From assembly GCF_052180255.1 (NCBI RefSeq), contig NZ_CP197466.1, forward strand, positions 248,001 through 312,000: a DNA stretch of 64,000 bases, read 5' to 3'. Origin of the DNA: Paenibacillus_AM sp052180255 (GTDB lineage: Bacteria > Bacillota > Bacilli > Paenibacillales > NBRC-103111). Below the pieces are notes generated by a model, which worked only from the letters and a program-made list of their open reading frames with translations, was not told where the DNA came from and did no database searches. Below, in pieces: positions 15,063 to 23,969 of this stretch (positions within the stretch are counted from its first letter, which is position 1; each line of letters starts with the position of its first letter). Made by a program: the position numbers and the translations under genes.

Positions 15063-18000
15063 TTGGCGGGACATCTTGTTCAATTTGGTCGACGTAAACG
15101 CAGGACTTATGCTCGAATCAATGAGGTGCTTGGCATTCCGAACCTGATTGAAATCCAGCAGAAATCATATGAATGGTTCTTGGATGAAGGGCTTCGTGAA
15201 ATGTTTCAGGATATCTCCCCGATTCAAGATTTTACGGGAAATCTCGTATTAGAATTCATTGATTATAATTTAGGGGAGCCTAAATATTCTGTTGATGAAT
15301 CCAAAGAGCGCGACGTTACTTATGCAGCACCGCTGCGTGTAAAAGTGCGTTTAATTAATAACGAGACGGGCGAAGTGAAGGAACAGGAAGTGTTTATGGG
15401 AGATTTCCCTGTTATGACAGAAACGGGAACCTTCATTATAAACGGTGCAGAACGAGTTATCGTCTCCCAACTAGTTCGCTCCCCGAGTGTTTATTATAGC
15501 ACGAAAGTGGATAAGAACGGTAAAAAAACATACACGGCAACGGTCATTCCGAACCGCGGTGCATGGCTTGAATTGGAGACAGATTCGAAGGATATCATCT
15601 ACGTTCGTATTGACCGTACACGTAAAATTCCGGTTACGGTATTGCTTCGTGCAATGGGCTTTGGAACAGATGCTGAAATTTTGGATTTGCTCGGTGAAGA
15701 CGAGTATATCCAGAATACCTTGGATAAAGATAATACGGACTCTACGGAAAAAGCACTTATTGAAATCTATGAGCGCTTGCGTCCAGGTGAGCCGCCTACG
15801 ATCGATAATGCGCGTTCATTGCTTGTTTCGCGTTTCTTTGATCCGAAGCGTTATGACTTGGCGAATGTAGGTCGTTACAAAATTAACAAAAAGCTTCATA
15901 TTAAGAACCGCTTATTCAACCAGAAGCTAGCGGAAACTTTGTATGATCCGGATACAGGTGAAATTATTGCAGAGACGGGTCAAACACTTGATCGTCGTCT
16001 TTTGGATAAGATTCTTCCGTTCCTGGAAAATGGCGTTGGCATGAAGGCAATTAACGTGCCTAACGGTATTTCTGGAGCTGATGAAATCCCAGTCCAAGCG
16101 ATTAATGTGTACTCACCAAGCGAAGATGGAAAAGTTGTGAAAGTTATTTCCAACGGTTTCATCGATAAAGCAGTGAAGAACATTACTCCGGCAGATATTA
16201 TTGCCTCGATTAACTATTTTATGAATTTACTACGTGGAATTGGCAGCACGGACGATATTGACCACTTGGGTAACCGTCGTCTGCGTTCCGTTGGTGAACT
16301 TTTACAGAATCAGTTCCGTATTGGTCTATCCCGTATGGAGCGTGTTGTTCGTGAGCGTATGTCCATTCAAGATGCGAATGTGATTACGCCTCAGGCATTG
16401 ATCAATATTCGTCCAGTTATTGCTTCAATTAAAGAGTTCTTCGGAAGCTCCCAATTGTCGCAGTTTATGGATCAGACGAACCCGCTTGCTGAACTTACGC
16501 ATAAGCGCCGTTTATCTGCCCTAGGACCCGGTGGTTTGACGCGTGAGCGCGCGGGCTTTGAAGTGCGTGACGTCCATCACTCCCACTATGGTCGTATGTG
16601 TCCGATTGAGACACCAGAGGGACCAAACATTGGTTTGATCAACTCCTTGTCCACGTTTGCCCGTATTAATGAGTACGGCTTCATCGAAGCGCCGTATCGC
16701 TGGGTTGATCCGAAGACAGGTATTGTAACAGATAAGATTTCTTATTTGACGGCTGATGAAGAGGATAACTATGTTATCGCTCAAGCGAACGCTATTCTTA
16801 CTGAAGAAGGTAACTTCCAAGAGGATCAAGTTATCGTTCGTTTCAAAGATGATATCTTGACATTGCCAATCGAACGTGTCGATTACATGGACGTTTCGCC
16901 TAAGCAGGTTGTTTCCGTGGCAACGGCGCTCATTCCGTTCTTAGAGAACGATGACTCTAACCGTGCGCTCATGGGATCGAACATGCAGCGGCAAGCTGTT
17001 CCACTTCTGATCCCTAAAGCACCGCTTGTAGGTACAGGAATGGAGCACAAAGCTGCGAAAGACTCCGGTGTATGTATCGTCTCGAAGCATGATGGTGTGA
17101 TTGAGCGAGTTTCTGGTAACGAGATCTGGCTTCGTCGTCATGAAGCAATTGACGGTAAGCTAGTGAAGGGCGATCTTGTGAAACATAAGATTCACAAGTT
17201 TATGCGTTCTAACCAAGGAACTTGCATCAACCAACGTCCGATTTGCAAATTAGGTGACGTTGTTCGTAAGGGTGACATTCTAGCTGATGGACCTTCAACA
17301 GAACAAGGTGAATTGGCACTAGGTCGTAACGTAGTTGTTGCGTTTATGACTTGGGAAGGTTACAACTATGAGGATGCGATCCTACTAAGCGAGAAACTAG
17401 TTAAAGAAGACGTTTATACGTCTATTCATATTGAAGAATACGAGTCTGAAGCTCGTGATACGAAGCTCGGACCTGAAGAGATCACACGCGACATTCCGAA
17501 TGTCGGTGAAGATGCTCTGAAAAACCTTGACGAACGCGGCATTATCCGTGTAGGTGCGGAAATTAACGCGGGAGACATTCTAGTTGGTAAAGTAACCCCT
17601 AAGGGTGTAACGGAACTAACTGCTGAAGAGCGCTTGTTACATGCAATTTTCGGTGAAAAAGCGCGCGAGGTTCGTGACACATCCCTACGTGTACCTCATG
17701 GTACCGACGGTATCGTTGTTGACGTTAAAGTATTTACCCGTGAGAACGGCGATGAGCTGCCTCCTGGTGTGAATCAACTCGTTCGTGTGTATATCGCTCA
17801 GAAACGTAAGATTTCTGAAGGGGATAAGATGGCGGGTCGTCACGGTAATAAGGGTGTTATTGCCCGTATTTTACCGGAAGAAGATATGCCGTTCCTACCT
17901 GACGGAACACCTGTCCAAGTCGTGCTAAACCCACTAGGGGTACCATCACGGATGAACATCGGTCAAGTACTCGAAGTTCACATCGGTATGGCTGCTAAAG

Positions 18001-18599
18001 CGCTTGGTATTCATGTTGCAACACCAGTATTTGATGGTGCGCATGAGTATGACGTGTTTGACACGATGGAAGAAGCAGGTATGCAGCGTAATGGTAAAAC
18101 TCGTTTGTATGATGGTCGTACAGGAGATCCATTTGAGCGCGAAGTAACAGTTGGCGTCATGTACATGATCAAACTGGCGCACATGGTTGATGATAAAATC
18201 CATGCTCGTTCCACTGGACCTTACTCACTCGTTACGCAACAACCACTCGGTGGTAAAGCGCAATTCGGTGGTCAGCGTTTTGGTGAGATGGAGGTTTGGG
18301 CACTTGAGGCGTACGGTGCAGCTTATACGTTGCAAGAGATCTTGACTGTGAAGTCCGATGATGTTGTCGGCCGCGTGAAGACGTACGAATCAATCGTCAA
18401 AGGTGAGAATGTTCCAGAACCAGGTGTTCCTGAATCATTCAAAGTATTGATCAAAGAGCTTCAAAGCTTAGGTATGGATGTTAAGATTCTTTCTGGAGAT
18501 CAAAAAGAGATCGAAATGAAAGAAAGCGATGATGAAGATGATGCAGCGAATGACAAGCTCAACTTGAACATCGAAGGCTCCGAAATGGGAGAAGAGTAA
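15063..18599 (+). CDS. rpoB: RNA polymerase beta subunit
   Basis: 1178 aa from TTG 15063. This start is chosen because GAGGGGTG (15049-15056) lies six bases upstream, and because LAGHLVQFG aligns with the Bacillus N-terminus, which also begins with TTG; GTG 15054 and ATG 15057 overlap the ribosome site. The rifampicin region SSQLSQFMDQTNPLAELTHK then RRLSALGP carries the wild-type residues, so sensitivity is predicted. KMAGRHGNKGV and YMIKLAHMVDDKIHARSTGP are catalytic-core motifs. The C-terminal tail is acidic. It pairs with rpoC downstream. Confidence 0.98.
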   Translation: MAGHLVQFGRRKRRTYARINEVLGIPNLIEIQQKSYEWFLDEGLREMFQDISPIQDFTGNLVLEFIDYNLGEPKYSVDESKERDVTYAAPLRVKVRLINNETGEVKEQEVFMGDFPVMTETGTFIINGAERVIVSQLVRSPSVYYSTKVDKNGKKTYTATVIPNRGAWLELETDSKDIIYVRIDRTRKIPVTVLLRAMGFGTDAEILDLLGEDEYIQNTLDKDNTDSTEKALIEIYERLRPGEPPTIDNARSLLVSRFFDPKRYDLANVGRYKINKKLHIKNRLFNQKLAETLYDPDTGEIIAETGQTLDRRLLDKILPFLENGVGMKAINVPNGISGADEIPVQAINVYSPSEDGKVVKVISNGFIDKAVKNITPADIIASINYFMNLLRGIGSTDDIDHLGNRRLRSVGELLQNQFRIGLSRMERVVRERMSIQDANVITPQALINIRPVIASIKEFFGSSQLSQFMDQTNPLAELTHKRRLSALGPGGLTRERAGFEVRDVHHSHYGRMCPIETPEGPNIGLINSLSTFARINEYGFIEAPYRWVDPKTGIVTDKISYLTADEEDNYVIAQANAILTEEGNFQEDQVIVRFKDDILTLPIERVDYMDVSPKQVVSVATALIPFLENDDSNRALMGSNMQRQAVPLLIPKAPLVGTGMEHKAAKDSGVCIVSKHDGVIERVSGNEIWLRRHEAIDGKLVKGDLVKHKIHKFMRSNQGTCINQRPICKLGDVVRKGDILADGPSTEQGELALGRNVVVAFMTWEGYNYEDAILLSEKLVKEDVYTSIHIEEYESEARDTKLGPEEITRDIPNVGEDALKNLDERGIIRVGAEINAGDILVGKVTPKGVTELTAEERLLHAIFGEKAREVRDTSLRVPHGTDGIVVDVKVFTRENGDELPPGVNQLVRVYIAQKRKISEGDKMAGRHGNKGVIARILPEEDMPFLPDGTPVQVVLNPLGVPSRMNIGQVLEVHIGMAAKALGIHVATPVFDGAHEYDVFDTMEEAGMQRNGKTRLYDGRTGDPFEREVTVGVMYMIKLAHMVDDKIHARSTGPYSLVTQQPLGGKAQFGGQRFGEMEVWALEAYGAAYTLQEILTVKSDDVVGRVKTYESIVKGENVPEPGVPESFKVLIKELQSLGMDVKILSGDQKEIEMKESDDEDDAANDKLNLNIEGSEMGEE

Positions 18600-18620
18600 G
18601 TTCAAATAGAAGTTATTGCT

Positions 18621-18648
18621 AAGGGGACTACCACTAGGTAGTTTCCTT
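18621..18648 (+). other. rpoB-rpoC intercistronic hairpin
   Basis: AAGGGGACTACC (18621-18632) pairs with GGTAGTTTCCTT (18637-18648) as 12 bp (two G-T) with a four-base loop. There is no T-run, so RNA processing or protection is likelier than termination. Confidence 0.7.
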
Positions 18649-18752
18649 GGCGTAATTTCCAACATTCGTTGTATTAGCATAATAGATGATTGTTTGTAGG
18701 TTCGTTACATGTTTTGAAAAAGAGTCAGCATATCTGTAAGGAGGGTTGCTCC

Positions 18753-21700
18753 TTGTTGGACGTTAACAACTTCGAGTTCATGAAAATCGGCTTAGCTTCG
18801 CCTGACAAAATTCGTTCCTGGTCCCGCGGTGAAGTCAAAAAGCCGGAGACGATTAACTACAGAACCTTGAAGCCTGAAAAAGAAGGCTTATTCTGTGAGA
18901 AAATCTTTGGGCCGACTAAAGATTGGGAATGTCATTGCGGTAAGTACAAGCGTGTTCGTTATAAAGGTGTAGTCTGTGACCGTTGCGGTGTAGAAGTAAC
19001 GCGTCAAAAAGTACGTCGTGAACGTATGGGACACATTGAATTAGCAGCACCCGTATCACACATTTGGTATTTCAAGGGGATTCCATCCCGTATGGGTCTT
19101 GCTCTTGATATGTCTCCACGTTCTTTGGAAGAAGTAATCTACTTCGCTTCCTACGTGGTAACAGATCCAGGTGATACACCGCTTGAGAAGAAACAACTGC
19201 TTTCCGAGAAAGAATATCGTTCTTATCGTGAAAAGTACGGATATGCGTTCCACGCTGGTATGGGTGCAGAAGCTGTAAAGAAACTTTTACAGGACATCGA
19301 TATCGATAAAGAAGTGGATTCGCTAAAAGAAGAACTGAAGACTGCACAAGGCCAACGTCGTAATCGTGCGATTAAGCGTCTTGAAGTCATGGAAGCTTTC
19401 CGTAACTCCAAGAACCACCCAGATTGGATGGTACTTGATGTGTTGCCGGTTATTCCACCAGAACTTCGTCCGATGGTTCAATTGGATGGTGGACGTTTTG
19501 CGACTTCCGACCTTAACGATTTGTACCGTCGTGTTATTAACCGTAACAACCGTCTTAAGCGTCTACTTGATCTAGGTGCTCCAGACATTATCGTTCAAAA
19601 TGAGAAGCGTATGTTGCAAGAAGCAGTAGATGCTCTTATCGATAATGGCCGTCGTGGCCGTCCTGTTACGGGTCCTGGTAACCGTCCGCTTAAATCTTTA
19701 AGCCACATGCTTAAAGGTAAGCAAGGTCGTTTCCGTCAAAACTTGCTCGGTAAACGTGTTGACTACTCGGGTCGTTCCGTTATCGTAGTAGGTCCAAGTT
19801 TGAAAATGTACCAGTGCGGTCTGCCTAAAGAAATGGCACTTGAACTATTCAAGCCTTTCGTTATGAAAGAGCTTGTGAATAAAGGTTTGGCTCATAACAT
19901 CAAGAGTGCGAAGCGCAAAGTTGAACGCGTGTCTCCAGATGTATGGGATGTACTAGAAGAAGTAATTCGCGAACATCCGGTATTATTGAACCGTGCACCA
20001 ACGCTTCACAGACTTGGTATTCAAGCATTTGAACCGATTCTAGTTGAAGGTCGCGCGATCAAATTGCATCCGCTTGTTTGTACGGCTTATAACGCTGACT
20101 TTGACGGTGACCAAATGGCGGTTCACGTTCCGCTTTCCGCTGAAGCTCAAGCTGAAGCACGTGTGCTTATGCTTGCTTCCGGTAACATTTTGAACCCGAA
20201 AGACGGTAAGCCAGTTGTTACTCCGTCTCAGGATATGGTTCTAGGATCATTCTACCTGACTACGGATAACATTCATGCTCGTGGTGGTTGTATCATCGTT
20301 CGTACTGTACATGAAGCAGTATCTGCTTACCAAAGCGGTAATGCTGAATTGCATGCTCGTGTTGCAATCCCGGTTAAAGCTCTGAATAAGCAAAGCTTTA
20401 CAAGTGCGCAGCAAGAAGCAATGTTAGTGACGACGATTGGTAAAATCATCTTCAACGAGATTTTCCCAACAGACTTCCCATTCATTAATGAAGCAACGAG
20501 AGCCAACTTGTTAAATGGTGCATCGGATAACTACTTCATTTTTGGTAAAGGTGAAGATGTTCGTAAACAATTACGTGAACTTCCAGAAACAAAAGCCGTT
20601 GGTAAAGACTATTTAGGTTCAATCATTGGCGAATGCTTCCGTAAGTATCACACTACCCAAACGTCAATGATTTTGGATAAAATCAAAGAGCTTGGTTTCA
20701 CTTATTCCACAAAAGCCGGTATTACGGTTGCTGTAGCGGACGTTATCGTACCACCTGAAAAGGATCAGATTCTTGCAGATTCCGATGAGAAGGTTCGTAC
20801 AGTTACAATGCAGTATCGTCGCGGTTTGATCACAGATGATGAGCGTTATGACCGTGTCATTGCGATTTGGAGTCGTGCAAAAGACGAAATCACGGATATC
20901 CTGATGAAGTCTCTTGATAAGTACAACTCCATCAACATGATGGTTGAGTCCAAAGCGCGTGGTAATAAATCACAGATTACACAGCTAGGCGGTATGCGTG
21001 GTTTGATGGCGAATCCGTCCGGTAAAATTATCGAGTTGCCGATTAAATCGAACTTCCGTGAAGGTCTGACAGTACTCGAGTACTTTATTTCAACGCATGG
21101 TGCACGTAAAGGTTTGGCCGATACAGCACTACGGACAGCTGACTCAGGTTACCTGACTCGTCGTCTAGTTGACGTTGCACAGGACGTTATCGTTCGTGAC
21201 GAAGACTGCGGTACAGATAAAGGCTTCACAGTAAGTAAGATTCAAGATGGTAAAGAAGTGATCGAAGACCTGTTCGACCGGATCGAAGGACGTTACTCTT
21301 TTGCAACGATTCGTCATCCACAAACAGGTGATGTCATTGTTGCGCGTAATCAGCTGATTGAAGCTGACGAAGCGAATGCAATTATTGACGCTGGAATTGA
21401 AAAATTACAGATTCGTTCCGTTCTTTCCTGTCGTTCCAAACATGGCGTCTGCAAAAAGTGCTATGGCCGTAACTTGGCTACAGGACAGCATGTAGAGATC
21501 GGGGAGGCAGTTGGTATTATTGCTGCTCAATCCATTGGTGAGCCAGGGACACAACTTACAATGCGTACGTTCCATACAGGGGGCGTTGCGGGAGACGATA
21601 TTACACAAGGTTTGCCTCGTATTCAGGAGCTTTTCGAAGCTCGTAATCCGAAAGGTCAAGCGCTTATTACTGAAATGGACGGTATTGTTAAAGATATTCG

Positions 21701-22370
21701 TGAAGCTAAAGATCGTCGTGAAATTGAAGTTCAAGGCGAAGCAGAATCTCGCGTATATTCCGTTCCTTACGGTTCTCGTATTCGTGTCTCCGTAAATCAG
21801 CAAATCGAAGCAGGGGATGAACTGACAGACGGTTCTATCGATCCTAAAGAAATGTTGCGCATTAAAGGTATCCGCGGCGTGCAAAACTACATTTTGCAAG
21901 AGGTACAACGCGTTTACCGTAACCAAGGGGTAGAAATTAACGATAAGCACGTCGAAGTAATGATCCGTCAAATGTTACGTAAAATCCGCATCATTGATGC
22001 AGGTGATACAACACTATTGCCGGGTGCATTCGTCGACATTCATGAATATGAAGATGCGAATAAAATCGCCCTTATGGCAGGTACAGAACCTGCGGTTGCG
22101 AAGCCAATCCTACTCGGGATTACGAAGGCTTCACTTGAAACGGACTCCTTCTTGTCAGCAGCATCCTTCCAAGAGACAACTCGTGTCTTGACTGATGCAG
22201 CGATTAAAGGTAAAGTTGACCAACTTCTTGGACTTAAAGAGAACGTTATTATTGGTAAGTTAATTCCAGCTGGTACGGGTATGCCTCGTTACCGTAATGT
22301 TAGAATTACGACACCATATGACGAAATTGAGTCTGCAGATGTGGAAAAAGAAACCGTAGCTGTTGAGTAA
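18753..22370 (+). CDS. rpoC: RNA polymerase beta' subunit
   Basis: 1205 aa from TTG 18753 with AAGGAGGG upstream. The N-terminus M-LDVNNFEFMKIGLASP matches Bacillus; the frame extends back to 18690 without a ribosome site. The zinc site (WECHCGKYKRVRYKGVVCDRCG) is complete, and the catalytic NADFDGDQMAVH holds the three magnesium Asp residues. The bridge-helix and trigger-loop segment AAQSIGEPGTQLTMRTFHTG is intact. A second Cys set (CRSKHGVCKKCYGR) is present. It joins RpoB, RpoA (47833) and sigma factors to make RNA polymerase. Confidence 0.98.
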   Translation: MLDVNNFEFMKIGLASPDKIRSWSRGEVKKPETINYRTLKPEKEGLFCEKIFGPTKDWECHCGKYKRVRYKGVVCDRCGVEVTRQKVRRERMGHIELAAPVSHIWYFKGIPSRMGLALDMSPRSLEEVIYFASYVVTDPGDTPLEKKQLLSEKEYRSYREKYGYAFHAGMGAEAVKKLLQDIDIDKEVDSLKEELKTAQGQRRNRAIKRLEVMEAFRNSKNHPDWMVLDVLPVIPPELRPMVQLDGGRFATSDLNDLYRRVINRNNRLKRLLDLGAPDIIVQNEKRMLQEAVDALIDNGRRGRPVTGPGNRPLKSLSHMLKGKQGRFRQNLLGKRVDYSGRSVIVVGPSLKMYQCGLPKEMALELFKPFVMKELVNKGLAHNIKSAKRKVERVSPDVWDVLEEVIREHPVLLNRAPTLHRLGIQAFEPILVEGRAIKLHPLVCTAYNADFDGDQMAVHVPLSAEAQAEARVLMLASGNILNPKDGKPVVTPSQDMVLGSFYLTTDNIHARGGCIIVRTVHEAVSAYQSGNAELHARVAIPVKALNKQSFTSAQQEAMLVTTIGKIIFNEIFPTDFPFINEATRANLLNGASDNYFIFGKGEDVRKQLRELPETKAVGKDYLGSIIGECFRKYHTTQTSMILDKIKELGFTYSTKAGITVAVADVIVPPEKDQILADSDEKVRTVTMQYRRGLITDDERYDRVIAIWSRAKDEITDILMKSLDKYNSINMMVESKARGNKSQITQLGGMRGLMANPSGKIIELPIKSNFREGLTVLEYFISTHGARKGLADTALRTADSGYLTRRLVDVAQDVIVRDEDCGTDKGFTVSKIQDGKEVIEDLFDRIEGRYSFATIRHPQTGDVIVARNQLIEADEANAIIDAGIEKLQIRSVLSCRSKHGVCKKCYGRNLATGQHVEIGEAVGIIAAQSIGEPGTQLTMRTFHTGGVAGDDITQGLPRIQELFEARNPKGQALITEMDGIVKDIREAKDRREIEVQGEAESRVYSVPYGSRIRVSVNQQIEAGDELTDGSIDPKEMLRIKGIRGVQNYILQEVQRVYRNQGVEINDKHVEVMIRQMLRKIRIIDAGDTTLLPGAFVDIHEYEDANKIALMAGTEPAVAKPILLGITKASLETDSFLSAASFQETTRVLTDAAIKGKVDQLLGLKENVIIGKLIPAGTGMPRYRNVRITTPYDEIESADVEKETVAVE

Positions 22371-22451
22371 AACTTAAGCAATACGTTGATATAACGAATC
22401 AATTTCAGGATGTTAAAGCGTTGTGGAATTGATTCAGAACAAGAGAATAGG

Positions 22452-22501
22452 TGCCTGTCTCAGGTTGAGATAAAATAAATCTTACCGGAGGCAGGCAATT
22501 T
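22452..22501 (+). terminator. Terminator-like hairpin after rpoC
   Basis: TGCCTGTCTC (22452-22461) pairs with GAGGCAGGCA (22488-22497), one G-T pair, with a long 26-base loop and then ATTTTC. Termination is probably partial. Confidence 0.6.
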
Positions 22502-22503
22502 TC

Positions 22504-22532
22504 TTGACATGCACTGGATGAGGTGCTAATAT
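22504..22532 (+). promoter_or_regulatory. SigA-type promoter of the str operon
   Basis: TTGACA (22504-22509), 17 bases, TAATAT (22527-22532) preceded by TGC, an extended -10. It is one of the best promoter matches in the window. Confidence 0.85.
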
Positions 22533-22588
22533 ATCAAAGTGTGCCTAGGAAATATGGATACAATGCATTACTTTGGAGGATATGACAC

Positions 22589-22840
22589 ATGTCTTACGAA
22601 AAAGTGAAGCAGGCTGAAAAGCTGAGTATTGGCACAAAGCAAGCTACAAGAAGTGTTGAACTTGGCAAGGCTAAAGCAGTTTTCATTGCCAAAGATACGG
22701 ACTTGCGGTTGCTCAATAAGATTACAGCACTTTGTCAAAGAATGGACGTAGAGATTACTTATGTAGACTCTATGAAATTACTAGGTAAAGCTTGTGGAAT
22801 CGATGTTGGCGCTGCGATGGTAGCGATTGTAAATGAGTAG
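22589..22840 (+). CDS. rplGB: L7Ae-family K-turn RNA-binding protein (YbxF type)
   Basis: 83 aa from ATG 22589 with TTGGAGGATATG upstream. The fold is L7Ae/L30e/S12e/Gadd45: ARSVELGKAKAVFIAKDTDLRLLNKITALCQRMDVEITYVDSM shows the family core (Gly-Lys-Ala-x-Val, then Asp). The Bacillus YbxF protein binds K-turn RNA, and its exact place on the ribosome is unsettled. It always precedes rpsL in Bacillales and is driven here by its own strong promoter. Confidence 0.92.
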   Translation: MSYEKVKQAEKLSIGTKQATRSVELGKAKAVFIAKDTDLRLLNKITALCQRMDVEITYVDSMKLLGKACGIDVGAAMVAIVNE

Positions 22841-22989
22841 AACAGACCGTTTTTGCTGGAGGAGAATTGTGCGAAGCGCTAAATTCCTCAGGTAAAAACT
22901 TTCTCTTTGCCCAATTGCGATTCGCCTGGATCTGTGGGCTTGCAAAAATAGCATTGAGTAGGGTTTATTATTAGAGAGGAGGTGGCGAC

Positions 22990-23409
22990 ATGCCAACAAT
23001 TAACCAATTGGTACGTAAAGGCCGTCAAGCGAAAGTGGTTAAATCCAAGTCTCCAGCTTTGCAAAAAGGTTTCAACGCATTGAAGAGAGAAGCAACGGAT
23101 TTGAGCGCTCCGCAAAAACGTGGCGTATGTACTCGTGTAGGCACAATGACACCGAAAAAGCCGAACTCGGCTCTTCGTAAATATGCGCGTGTACGTTTGA
23201 CTAACCGTGTAGAGGTAACTGCTTATATTCCAGGTATCGGACACAACTTGCAAGAGCATAGTGTGGTGTTGATCCGTGGAGGAAGAGTAAAAGACCTTCC
23301 AGGGGTTCGTTATCATATCGTTCGTGGTGCACTTGATACTTCAGGTGTTAACAATCGTATGCAAGCTCGTTCCAAATACGGAACTAAGCGTCCTAAAGTT
23401 AAAAAATAA
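22990..23409 (+). CDS. rpsL: Ribosomal protein S12 (uS12)
   Basis: 139 aa from ATG 22990 with GAGAGGAGGTGGC upstream. It lies at the decoding centre and affects accuracy. TPKKPNSALRKYARV and RGGRVKDLPGVRYHIVRG hold the conserved lysines whose change gives streptomycin resistance elsewhere; both are wild type, so sensitivity is predicted. The ~150 bases before it show no gene. It heads the usual rpsL-rpsG-fusA-tuf order. Confidence 0.97.
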   Translation: MPTINQLVRKGRQAKVVKSKSPALQKGFNALKREATDLSAPQKRGVCTRVGTMTPKKPNSALRKYARVRLTNRVEVTAYIPGIGHNLQEHSVVLIRGGRVKDLPGVRYHIVRGALDTSGVNNRMQARSKYGTKRPKVKK

Positions 23410-23464
23410 TAACCTAATGATGATGAGTCATTTGGGATTAATCTTTTGAGAAAGGGGGATTACT

Positions 23465-23935
23465 ATGCCTCGTAAAGGTCCTGTTACAAAAAGAGATGTA
23501 TTGCCAGATCCGATTTATAGCAGCAAATTGGTTACTCGTCTAATCAACCGCATCATGATTGACGGTAAAAGAGGAGTAGCACAATCCATTTTATATAACG
23601 CTTTTAACATCGTGAAAGACCGTACTGGTAAAGACCCGATGGAAGTGTTTGAGACAGCAATCAAGAACATCATGCCAGTTCTTGAAGTTAAAGCTCGTCG
23701 TGTAGGTGGAGCTAACTATCAAGTTCCAATCGAAGTTAAACCAGAGCGTCGTACGACACTTGGTCTTCGTTGGTTGGTTAACTACTCTCGTCTTCGTGGT
23801 GAGAAAACGATGGAAGAAAGACTAGCTTTCGAGATTATCGATGCTAGCAACAGCACAGGTTCTTCCGTTAAGAAACGTGAAGATACACACAAAATGGCGG
23901 AAGCAAATAAAGCATTTGCTCACTACCGTTGGTAG
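23465..23935 (+). CDS. rpsG: Ribosomal protein S7 (uS7)
   Basis: 156 aa from ATG 23465 with AAAGGGGG upstream. It nucleates assembly of the 30S head by binding the 3' domain of 16S rRNA and contacts E-site tRNA. MPRKGPVTKRDVLPDPIYSS, LINRIMIDGKRGVAQSILY and RRVGGANYQVPIEVKPERR are family motifs. The spacing to fusA is 34 bases. In enterobacteria S7 represses str-operon translation; no clear equivalent site was seen here. Confidence 0.97.
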   Translation: MPRKGPVTKRDVLPDPIYSSKLVTRLINRIMIDGKRGVAQSILYNAFNIVKDRTGKDPMEVFETAIKNIMPVLEVKARRVGGANYQVPIEVKPERRTTLGLRWLVNYSRLRGEKTMEERLAFEIIDASNSTGSSVKKREDTHKMAEANKAFAHYRW

Positions 23936-23969
23936 GATAAAATTCGCAATATAGTTAGGAGACGATTTA

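Noticed and set aside
21405..21971. Minus-strand frame of 188 codons inside rpoC
   Set aside because: It lies fully within the conserved rpoC core, has no ribosome site and no recognisable protein pattern.
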